From Chthonomonadaceae bacterium (lineage in GTDB: Bacteria; Armatimonadota; Chthonomonadetes; Chthonomonadales; Chthonomonadaceae), in contig JACMPS010000230.1 in assembly GCA_014377395.1 (NCBI GenBank), positions 1-13,627 on the forward strand: a stretch of 13,627 nt of DNA, read 5' to 3'. Shown one piece after another: positions 1-7,900 of this stretch. The position numbers and the translations under genes were made by a program. Position 1 is the first letter of the stretch; each line of letters opens with the position of its first letter. The notes beneath the pieces are model-generated. The model did no database searches. It was not told where the DNA came from and saw nothing but the letters and a program-made list of their open reading frames with translations.

Positions 1-1
1 C

Positions 2-1183
2 ATTGCCTCCTGCGAAAAGGGGCAGGCATTTATGCGCCAGTGCAAACGCAGTGGATGCCGCACCCTTTTGCTCACCTCCCGAAGTCTCGAACACGGGGAC
101 TGGCCCCGCGAATCACTCGATGACGCTTTCTATATTGCCGACAAAGACAAAGAGTGGGTTTTGTCGGACATGATCAAAGGCGTGAGTTTTCTGGCACGAA
201 CCGAGCGATTTGATCGGATTATTGCGCTCGACGACTTCGACGTGGAAAAGGCGGCGATGCTCCGTGAACATTTGCGCGTTCCCGGTATGGGCGACACCAC
301 CTCACGCTACTTCCGGGACAAACTCGCGATGCGGGTTCGCGCCCGCAACGAGAACATTTCCGTTCCCCGCTTTTGTCCGATCCTCAACTACGACGATCTT
401 CGCACCTTTCTGGACGAAGTTTCCCCGCCCTACCTGCTCAAGCCCCGCTCCTCGGCGGGCACTATCGGTATCAAAAAAATCGAAGGAGCGGAAAGTCTCT
501 GGCGCACCCTTGACGAACTCGGCGACCTTCAATCCTTTTACATTTTGGAAGAGTTTATTCCCGGCGACATTTTTCACGTAGATACGATTGTTGACAACAA
601 GAAAACGTTGTTCTCGCTTGTCTCTAAATATGGAAAGCCGCCGCTTGAAGTTTCTCATGAAGGGCGTGTTTTCACAAGCGGAAACGTCCTTCACAACTCC
701 GACGATGACCGCACCTTAAAAGGACTGAACAAACTCATCCTCAAAGCGTTTGGCTATGTGCGCGGCGTCTCCCACTCCGAGTACATCAAAGCGGAAGACG
801 GAACCTACTACTTTCTGGAAACTTCGGCAAGAGTGGCGGGGGCGCATATCGCGGAGATGATCGGGGCGGCAACCGGAGTTGATTTGTGGGCGGAATGGGC
901 AAAACTGGAGATCACACCGGAAGGCGCGGGTGGATACATGGCTCCTGTTCCGAAGAACGATTATGCCGGGTTGCTCGTCTCTTTGTCAAAGCAGGAAACG
1001 CCCGACCTTTCCGCCTTCGATGACCCCGAAATCTTCTGGAAAATGAACAAAAAGCATCATGTGGGGCTTGCGGTTTCCTCACCCGATTTCGAGCGTACCT
1101 GGACACTTGTCACACAATACAACGACCGAATTTACGCCGAGTTTTTCACGTCGCTTTCGATACCGGGCAAAGCCTCGTCTTAG
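2..1183 (+). CDS. ATP-grasp domain protein (CPSase large-chain-like ligase), 5' partial
   Basis: Predicted ATP-dependent carboxylate ligase of the ATP-grasp superfamily; the substrate is unknown. The first ATG is at 32, but the frame stays open to base 2 and reads IASCEKGQAF just before that Met. This looks like the first strand of a preATP-grasp fold, so the true start lies left of the window. Numbering from the ATG at 32: preATP-grasp about 1-90; FRDK with nucleotide-binding Lys97; YLLKPR with Lys137; EEFIPGD 173-179, the usual hinge acidic motif; putative metal ligands Glu250 (SHSEYI) and Glu263 (YFLETSARVAG). The usual E-x-N-x-R motif reads ETSAR here, so the metal-binding Asn is replaced by Ser. 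The C-terminal part, about 300-383, has no motif I recognise. The frame closes with TAG at 1181-1183. The esterase follows 151 bases downstream on the same strand, but a hairpin and a separate -10-like box lie between them, so a shared transcript is not evident. Confidence 0.87.
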   Translation: MASCEKGQAFMRQCKRSGCRTLLLTSRSLEHGDWPRESLDDAFYIADKDKEWVLSDMIKGVSFLARTERFDRIIALDDFDVEKAAMLREHLRVPGMGDTTSRYFRDKLAMRVRARNENISVPRFCPILNYDDLRTFLDEVSPPYLLKPRSSAGTIGIKKIEGAESLWRTLDELGDLQSFYILEEFIPGDIFHVDTIVDNKKTLFSLVSKYGKPPLEVSHEGRVFTSGNVLHNSDDDRTLKGLNKLILKAFGYVRGVSHSEYIKAEDGTYYFLETSARVAGAHIAEMIGAATGVDLWAEWAKLEITPEGAGGYMAPVPKNDYAGLLVSLSKQETPDLSAFDDPEIFWKMNKKHHVGLAVSSPDFERTWTLVTQYNDRIYAEFFTSLSIPGKASS

Positions 1184-1207
1184 AGGTTTTGTGAATGCAA
1201 AAGAAAC

Positions 1208-1227
1208 CCCGTGAATTTATTCACGGG
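1208..1227. terminator. Perfect hairpin after the ATP-grasp gene, possible terminator
   Basis: CCCGTGAA (1208-1215) and TTCACGGG (1220-1227) form an 8-bp perfect stem with a TTTA loop, 25 bases after the stop codon at 1183. On the plus strand no T-run follows (CAACAAAAG), so it is not a classical intrinsic terminator for the ATP-grasp gene. On the minus strand the hairpin is followed by GTTTCTTTTG, which would fit termination of antisense transcripts entering from the right. It may also simply protect the 3' end of the upstream mRNA. Confidence 0.4.
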
Positions 1228-1297
1228 CAACAAAAGCACTCCAATCATAAACGGGCGTAGCAAACAACACCCCTACACGGTCTGCAGAAAATCCGGT

Positions 1298-1303
1298 TAC
1301 AAT
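1298..1303 (+). promoter_or_regulatory. Possible -10 box for the esterase gene
   Basis: TACAAT lies 31 bases before the TTG start and would give a leader of about 25 nucleotides containing the ribosome-binding site. No recognisable -35 hexamer is present at 16-18 bases upstream, so the call rests on the -10 match and its position alone. Confidence 0.25.
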
Positions 1304-1322
1304 CTATTCGTCAACATCCTTT

Positions 1323-1328
1323 AAGGAG
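1323..1328 (+). promoter_or_regulatory. Ribosome-binding site that fixes a TTG start
   Basis: AAGGAG sits 6 bases before a TTG codon at 1335 and decides that start over the in-frame ATG at 1383. The N-terminal residues gained (IRNYHRWHSPNLNRD) lead straight into the first conserved strand, which supports the choice. It is the only strong Shine-Dalgarno match before any of the five gene starts that fall inside the window. Confidence 0.75.
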
Positions 1329-1334
1329 AACCCC

Positions 1335-2045
1335 TTGATTCGCAATTATCATCGCTGGCACAGCCCGAACCTGAACCGGGACATGGAATTATTGGAATTT
1401 GGACACGGGGGTTTTCCAATCGTTGTATTCCCTACCTCGAAAGGGCGTTTTTTCGAGTACGAGGACAGAGGCATGATCGCCTCTATCGCTCCACAGATCG
1501 AGCAGGGGGAGTATCACCTTTTTTGTGTGGACAGCGTAGACGCCGAAAGTTGGTACAATCGCTCGATCCACCCGCATCATCGCGTGATGCGCCACAACCA
1601 GTACGACGATTACATTTTCCATGAGGTTGCAACTCTCGCTCTTGCAAAAGAGGGACGAACGCAAATCGGCGTGACAGGCTGTAGTTTCGGTGGCTTTCAC
1701 GCGGTGAATTTCGCGCTCAAGCACCCGGATTTAGTGTCCGCCTGCGTCTCCATGAGCGGAGCCTACGACATGACCGATTTCATGCCACATTACACGGGCG
1801 AAGACTTCTACCTGAATCAGCCGCTTCAGTATCTGCCCAACCTGAATGACGGGTGGTACTGGAACCACTACCAAAAGATGAAACTGGTGCTGGCAACCGG
1901 AGAGTGGGACATCTGCCTTGATGACAACCTGCGTCTCTCCGATATTCTTTCCGCGAAAAGTATTCCGCATTTGCTGGACATCTGGGGAGATGGCACCGGG
2001 CATGACTGGTCTTACTGGAAACAGATGATGCAGAAGTTTTTCTGA
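1335..2045 (+). CDS. Alpha/beta-hydrolase, esterase-D-like
   Basis: Predicted serine esterase of the alpha/beta-hydrolase fold, of the type often annotated as a putative esterase or esterase-family protein; the natural substrate is unknown. It has 236 residues. The nucleophile elbow is GCSFGG (115-120) with Ser117. A likely acid is Asp192 in the segment ATGEWDICLDD (187-197), and a likely catalytic His is His223 in GTGHDWSYW (220-228). The segment HHGFP-like at 24-34 (HGGFPIVVFPT) probably forms the oxyanion strand. There is no signal peptide or membrane segment, so it should be cytoplasmic. Translation starts at TTG, 6 bases after AAGGAG. The C terminus is close to the last predicted helix, so the gene looks complete. 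It converges on ftsK across a 127-base gap that contains a cloverleaf repeat. Assignment to the fold is firm; the specificity is not. Confidence 0.87.
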   Translation: MIRNYHRWHSPNLNRDMELLEFGHGGFPIVVFPTSKGRFFEYEDRGMIASIAPQIEQGEYHLFCVDSVDAESWYNRSIHPHHRVMRHNQYDDYIFHEVATLALAKEGRTQIGVTGCSFGGFHAVNFALKHPDLVSACVSMSGAYDMTDFMPHYTGEDFYLNQPLQYLPNLNDGWYWNHYQKMKLVLATGEWDICLDDNLRLSDILSAKSIPHLLDIWGDGTGHDWSYWKQMMQKFF

Positions 2046-2062
2046 GCAAAACTTATTTGCGC

Positions 2063-2155
2063 CCTCTCCGCATTGAGTCCACAGAGGTGGACTTCGCTCT
2101 TATTAGCCGGAGGTTTTAACCTCCGGAGTCTCTCTGCAGACTCAATACGGAGAGG
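2063..2155. repeat. Cloverleaf-forming palindromic element between convergent genes
   Basis: The outer arms 2063-2079 and 2139-2155 pair over 17 positions with a single C/A mismatch (CCTCTCCG-C-ATTGAGTC against GACTCAAT-A-CGGAGAGG). Inside lie three hairpins: GTCCAC-AGAG-GTGGAC (2077-2092); CCGGAGGTT-TT-AACCTCCGG (2107-2126), a perfect 9-bp stem; and GAGTCT-CTCTGC-AGACTC (2126-2143). The first and third hairpins borrow bases from the outer stem, so the junction can branch-migrate. The element ends with AAAAA on the plus strand, and no good T-run follows in either direction, so it is not a standard terminator, although it could slow both convergent transcripts. Its shape and position suggest a dispersed REP- or MITE-like repeat. 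I recall similar GGTGGACTTCG-type repeats in cyanobacterial and other genomes, unverified. Only one copy is present here. Confidence 0.7.
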
Positions 2156-2172
2156 AAAAAGATAATCTGTCC

Positions 2173-4626
2173 TCACTCATCGTAGTCGTCTACACCCGGA
2201 ATGGAGCCGCCGGGATTGAACATCTGCTCGACCTCCATTTTCGTGACGATGATTTCACGCGGCTTCGCGCCATTCAGAGGCCCCACAATGCCGCGCTCCT
2301 CCATCATTTCCACGATACGGGCGGCACGAGTGTAGCCAATACGGAACCGACGCTGTAACATCGAAGTCGAGGCTTGACCGTTGTTGACGACAAGGCGAAC
2401 GGCTTGTTCGAAAAACTCATCGTTGTCGTTGTCATCCGATCCCGCCCCGCCGCCACCGTTCCCGAAATTCGCTTCGCCTTCTGCTATCGTAAAGGCGAAA
2501 TCGGGTTTCTCCTGCTCTTTCAGGTACTCGACAATCGCGTTCGTCTCGTTTTCGCTGAGGTAGCACCCTTGAATTCGGACGGGCTTTGGCGCATCTATCG
2601 GCATAAAAAGCATATCCCCCCTTCCAATCAGGCGATCCGCGCCCGTCATGTCGAGAATCGTGCGGCTGTCCACCTGCGAGGCAACGGCAAAGGCTATGCG
2701 AGAGGCGATATTCGCCTTGATCGTTCCCGTGATAATGTCTACCGAAGGGCGCTGTGTGGCGATAATCAAATGGATTCCGGTCGCACGGGCGAGTTGAGCC
2801 AACCGACAAATATGTTGCTCGATTTCGGGACCCTGTTGCATCATGAGGTCGGCGAGTTCGTCCACAATGAGAACGATATAAGGAACTTTCTCGCTTTCCG
2901 GGACACGTTGATTGTAGCCCTCAATGTTGCGAGTGCCGAGTGCCGAAAAGAGATCGTAGCGGCGATCCATTTCCTTGATTGCCGCCCGAAAAATTCCCGC
3001 CGCCTGTTTGACATCCTTCACCACCGGGTGCATGAGGTGCGGGATTCCGTCCCACAAACTCAACTCTACCCGCTTGGGATCAATCATCAAAAGGCGCACC
3101 TCACGGGGCGTGGCACGATACACCAGACTTGCGATCAGAACATTCAGACACACACTTTTGCCGGAGTTCGTGGAGCCACCGATAAGAAGGTGAGGCATCC
3201 GGGTCAGGTCAGCGTACTTATATTGTCCCGCTACGTCCTTGCCGAGTGCCACCGTGACTTTGCTTTCCGCGTTTTTGTACTCGTCCGTTTCCAGACACTC
3301 CCTCAGCGAAACAACGGACGGGTGCTGATTCGGAACTTCCAGACCAATCGCACTTTTGCCGGGGATCGGGGCTTCCACGCGCACATCAATTGCCGCCATG
3401 CTCATGGCGAGATTGTCCGCCAGCGATACGATTTTCGAGACTTTGATGCCCGGAGCCAGTTGAATTTCGTAGCGTGTTACCGTAGGCCCCGAAGCGACTT
3501 CTACCACATTCGCCCCGATATTGAATTGTTCGAGCGTCTTCTCGATCACTTTGATACGATCTTCGAGTTCCGCCTGAGAGCGTTTCGAGACCGCAGGCGG
3601 TGCCTCCTTCAAGAGCGTGAGAGGAGGAAGCGTAAACTCGCGGGGTCTCTGATCGATGTTGAGGGAGGCGGTGAGACCGCCTTCGGGAATTTTCGTTTCG
3701 GTTTTCGCGGGAGGAGTTGTGCTTTTATCGCGGGCTTCGGGCTTTGTTCGCTCTCCCGAATTGCGTAGGGGAGGCGAGGCAACCGTGTCCTCCTCACCTT
3801 TCAGACCGTGCGTCAGATTAAAAAGTCGGGTCAACGGGTTGCTGTCGTCCGCTTCACGTTCCGTTCCCGGCAAAGGGAGTTGAGCTGTTTCCGCTCCCCT
3901 GCCCATCGGGGTCAGGGCTTTCTCGACCACTCGTGCCGCACGTTCGGCGCGTTCCTCTTCCAAATTGGGCAAAAGAGGAGAAGCCTCCGGGATCAGCGTT
4001 TCCCCGCGTGACTTGACCACCGCAAGATTTGAGCGTGACGCAAGCCGTTCGCGTTCCTCAACAGGTTCCGAAACGGGTCTCATCGTGGTGAAATTGGTAG
4101 AAAATGCGGAGAACTTAAACCGTTTTGCGAGTTCCGCAAGCGGGCTTTCGCTCATCAGCACCACTGAAGCCACCAAAAGGCAAACGAGAAGCAGATGACT
4201 GATCACGGGCCCCAGCAGGGTGACGAACGTTGCCCCGAAAACCCAGCCAATCGCACCACCTGCCGCCCCAACCTCCTGAGCATTCCACCCCTGCGGATTG
4301 GTGACACCGAGCAGATGCCGCCACGTCACAAACACCAGAAAAAGTGAAATCGCTCCAAGTGTGGTGCGATTCACCGTAAACCGTTCGTAACCGATCAGAA
4401 ACATTCCTCCGAAAAACATTAAAATAAGCGGCAGAACGTAAGCTCCTGCTCCGGCAATCAGTCGCAGGGTACTATCCACAAAGTCGGGGATCGGTGCATT
4501 TTGGTGCCACGCAAGGCAAACAAGGGCGGCGGCTCCCGCAAAAAAGAGAGCAATGCCGAGAATGTCTTGCTTGTGCCGTCCCGCATTGACAGGGGGAAGA
4601 GCGGTTTTCGTTCGGGGTGATTTCAT
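2173..4626 (-). CDS. ftsK: DNA translocase FtsK/SpoIIIE
   Basis: Membrane-anchored hexameric DNA pump that moves the chromosome through the division septum and, in many bacteria, activates XerCD/dif recombination. It has 817 residues. The N terminus holds about four hydrophobic segments (roughly 22-40, 57-80, 89-106 and 123-158). A charged, Pro-rich linker of modest length follows (about 165-345), then the alpha-beta motor: Walker A GGSTNSGKS (483-491) and Walker B IVLIVDEL (584-591), with the ATQRPSVD segment after it (623-630). An acidic Gly/Asp-rich tether at 720-737 leads to the gamma winged helix (about 738-795, QASTSMLQRRFRIGYTRAARIVE region), which reads polar guide sequences in known FtsK proteins. 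It is therefore complete. The ATG at 4626 has no Shine-Dalgarno match. A near-consensus promoter lies upstream, giving a leader of about 70 nucleotides. The motor is strongly conserved, so the call is secure. Confidence 0.98.
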   Translation of the reverse strand: MKSPRTKTALPPVNAGRHKQDILGIALFFAGAAALVCLAWHQNAPIPDFVDSTLRLIAGAGAYVLPLILMFFGGMFLIGYERFTVNRTTLGAISLFLVFVTWRHLLGVTNPQGWNAQEVGAAGGAIGWVFGATFVTLLGPVISHLLLVCLLVASVVLMSESPLAELAKRFKFSAFSTNFTTMRPVSEPVEERERLASRSNLAVVKSRGETLIPEASPLLPNLEEERAERAARVVEKALTPMGRGAETAQLPLPGTEREADDSNPLTRLFNLTHGLKGEEDTVASPPLRNSGERTKPEARDKSTTPPAKTETKIPEGGLTASLNIDQRPREFTLPPLTLLKEAPPAVSKRSQAELEDRIKVIEKTLEQFNIGANVVEVASGPTVTRYEIQLAPGIKVSKIVSLADNLAMSMAAIDVRVEAPIPGKSAIGLEVPNQHPSVVSLRECLETDEYKNAESKVTVALGKDVAGQYKYADLTRMPHLLIGGSTNSGKSVCLNVLIASLVYRATPREVRLLMIDPKRVELSLWDGIPHLMHPVVKDVKQAAGIFRAAIKEMDRRYDLFSALGTRNIEGYNQRVPESEKVPYIVLIVDELADLMMQQGPEIEQHICRLAQLARATGIHLIIATQRPSVDIITGTIKANIASRIAFAVASQVDSRTILDMTGADRLIGRGDMLFMPIDAPKPVRIQGCYLSENETNAIVEYLKEQEKPDFAFTIAEGEANFGNGGGGAGSDDNDNDEFFEQAVRLVVNNGQASTSMLQRRFRIGYTRAARIVEMMEERGIVGPLNGAKPREIIVTKMEVEQMFNPGGSIPGVDDYDE

Positions 4627-4702
4627 GGATTGGGGCTTTTTTGGCGATGTCTCGTGATCTTAAAATAAAATCTTTCGTGACGATTCAGGGTGACTCAAGC
4701 AG

Positions 4703-4731
4703 AGTATAGCAGAAATTTGACGGCGAATCAA
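4703..4731 (-). promoter_or_regulatory. Sigma70-type promoter for ftsK
   Basis: Read on the minus strand, TTGATT (4731-4726), a 17-base spacer and TATACT (4708-4703) form a near-consensus housekeeping promoter. The predicted transcript start is near 4696, about 70 bases before the ftsK ATG. It is the best two-part promoter in the window. The remainder of the 4627-4900 gap, AT-rich up to the kinase start, shows no equally good plus-strand promoter. Confidence 0.65.
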
Positions 4732-4900
4732 TTTTCCGTAGGGGAGAGAAGCGAGAAACACGCTTTAACTCTCTCGCGCAATCCGCTATTCAGGGAAAAG
4801 CATACTCCTTATCGGGTATCATATCTCATCAGAACAAAATCTCTTTTTCGACACGCCGAACGATCCAGCAACGCATCAAACCTCGCGAAAGTAATCCTTT

Positions 4901-7900
4901 ATGTCTGCTTCCTCCTCTCCCGATATTTTCTCGAACTTCTCTCAGATTGAATCTCAGAGTGATTCCCTCTTTGCGCCTCCCCTACAGATATTGAACGCCT
5001 TTCTGAAATCCTCCGAAGACCCTCTTTTTGTCGTAGATCGAGAGGGTCGTTATCTTCTGGTGGGCGAAGCGGGAGCCTCCGTTTTTGGACTGGAGGCTTC
5101 ACAAATGGTCGGTAAGACCAATGCGGAGTTGGGTTTTGCTCTAGAAACAATCGCTGACCTCAACGCACAAACCGAACAGGTTTTCAGGACGGGTCAGTCT
5201 GTAACTGGCACCACAATGGTTTCGACACCGAGTGGAGTGAAAATTTACGAGCATCGTTTTTCTCCCGTTTTCGAGAGGGATGAAGCGCAAAATGGGGAAG
5301 TCATTGCGATGCTTTGCAGTGCCAGAGAAATCACGGAAAGAGAACAACTTCAGGAACAACAGCGAAATAATGAGCGAGAGCGGCGGTTATCGCTGAATGC
5401 CGCCCGAATTGGAGCCTGGTCTTTCGATCTGACCACCGAGACGATTCTCTGGGGAGAGGGACTGGAACGTCTTTTCGGTTTGCTGCCGGGTGAATTTGAC
5501 GGATCGCCCTCTATGTTTCTGAGTCTGGTACATCCTCTGGATCGTGACATGGTGGATGCTGAAATGGAACGCAGTGTTCGGGAAGATCATGATTTCCAGC
5601 ATGAAATCCGGGTGGTTTGGCCTGATGAATCCGTCCATTGGATATTGGCGCAGGGAGAAATTTCACGAGATGCCGAGGGGAATCCGATTCAACTTTCGGG
5701 CATTATTCAAGACATCACCAAACGCAAAGAGGTGGAACTGGAGCATAGCCGTCTCGCTACCATTGTCGAAACCTCCGAAGATGCGATTTTTTCCATCACC
5801 CTTGAAGGCAATGTGATGACCTGGAATCCTGCCGCCGAGCGTATGTTCGGGTACAAAGCCGATGCAATGATCGGGGAAAGCATAATCGTTCTTTTTCCGG
5901 AGAACCGTCGCGAGGAAGCCCCTGTTATCCTGAATCGCTTGAAGCAGGGAGAGCAAATCGCCCTCCATGAAACCGTGCATCAAAGGGCAGATCGTACCTT
6001 ACTTGATGTTTCAGTGACGATCTCCCCGATGCGTAATGACATGGAGAGGATCATGGGTGCCTCGGTGATCGCAAGAGACGTGAGCCAGCGAAAGCAACAC
6101 GAACGCGAAATTGAGAGCATTATGTCGGGGGCGCAATGTTTGCTCTGGTCTGCGGAAATCTTAGACACCGAACATCCTTTTTATCTGCATTGGATCTTTC
6201 GAATCGCGGACGAAAAGGCGGCACAACGCTTTTTACCACTTTCGCTTCTCGAAAAAGAGACTTACAGTGACGCCTGGTATCGTTGCCGACTTCCCGAAGA
6301 TCGGGACGCCTGTGATCGGCTTGGAGCGGCGGCGATCCGTGCCGGAAAAAGTTACGCGCAGGAGTTTCGTTGTCAGGGGCAGGACGGCAAAATTCACTGG
6401 GTACGTGAAGAAGTCAGAATTGAAACTCTCAAAGCCGGGAAACATTGGCGAGCCGTCGCCGTTTGTACCGAAATCAGTTCTCAGAAACAAATGGAAGCCG
6501 ATCTGCGGGAAAGCGAAGCACGCGCCCGATTTCTTGCCGACTCGATCCCGCATCTCGTGTGGACAACGCAACCTAACGGGACGATTGACTACTTCAATCG
6601 TCGCTGTGTCGAGTACACCGGGGCGACTTTGGAAGAACTTTTCGGGTGGGGATGGGAGCACGTTATTCACCCGGAGGATTATCCGGGTCTTCTCAAGGTC
6701 TATCTCGTAGGAATGAAAACGGGGACCGCATTCGAGCATCAGTTTCGGATCAAGCGTTTTGACGACGAGTATCGCTGGCATCAAGGCAGAGTTCTTCCCC
6801 GCCGCGATGAAAAGGGTGAGCTTGTGCGCTGGTACGGCACCAGCACCGATATAGACGATTTTATCAAAGCGGAGTCGTCTCTGCGGGAAAGCGAACAACG
6901 ACTTCAAGCGGCTCTTCATGCCGGAGCAATGGGCATTTGGGAATGGAACATGATTACGGATGCCTTGCTGTGGTCTTCAGAAACCGAGCGGCTTTTCGGA
7001 ATCGAGGAGGGAACCTTTGAGGGAACTTATGGGGCTTATCAAGCCTTTTTGCATCCCGAAGATCGCGAACTGGTACGCGACTCGATCAAGAAAGCCGTCG
7101 AGCATCGTATTATCTTCGAGCATGAACATCGAATTCTTCTAAAGGACGGCACTCTGCGCTGGGTTTCGGGCAAAGGACGCGCTTACTACAATCGGGAGGG
7201 GCAAGCCGTCCGAATGTTGGGAACGGTGGCAGACATCACCGACCGCAAACGGCTAGAAAGCCAGTACCTCCAATCGCAAAAAATGGAGGGGATCGGGAGA
7301 CTTGCCGGAGGCATCGCCCACGACTTCAACAATCTTTTGAGCGTGATTCTGGGTTACGCCGAAATGACCGAAATGGAAATCGGGGAGGGCAGTGATCTTC
7401 TGCTCAATATCCATAACATCCAGACCGCGGCTACTCGCGCCGCAAAATTGACGGCTCAATTGCTCGCTTTCGCACGTCGGCAAGTGAGCGAAGCCAGAAT
7501 CATTCAGCCGAACGAAGTCATCTCCGAGATGCAACCGATGCTTAAACCGCTTATCCGTGAAGACATCACACTCACCTTTTCGCTTTCCGAAGGGGCGGGG
7601 AGCGTCAAAGCGGACCCCACTCAGATCGAACAGATTATCGTCAATCTGGTGGTCAATGCGCGTGACGCGCTTCCGAGGGGCGGTAGGATCATCATTCAGA
7701 CCGAATCGCTCTTATTGGCGGAGCATTACCTGCAAGAGCAAATGCAAATCACGCCCGGTGACTACGTTCTCCTCTCCGTCAGCGACACGGGAACAGGAAT
7801 GACGGAAGAGGTAAAGAACCGACTTTTCGAGCCGTTTTTTACCACAAAAGACGTGGGCAAGGGAACGGGTCTGGGTTTGGCAACCGTGTACGGGATTGTC

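Noticed and set aside
2374..3768. Long plus-strand open frame (464 residues) antisense to ftsK
   Set aside because: It lies wholly within the ftsK motor region. Its translation is rich in Arg, His and Asn with no recognisable motif, as expected for the complement of a conserved GC-rich gene.
4744..4773. Hairpin GAGAG/CTCTC with inner AGCG/CGCT in the ftsK-kinase gap
   Set aside because: The paired segments are only 5 and 4 bp and separated by an asymmetric internal loop, so it is probably chance in a repetitive GA/CT stretch.
4765..4792. Plus-strand promoter for the kinase (TTAACT, 16-base spacer, TATTCA)
   Set aside because: Both hexamers match the consensus weakly and similar matches are frequent in this AT-rich gap.
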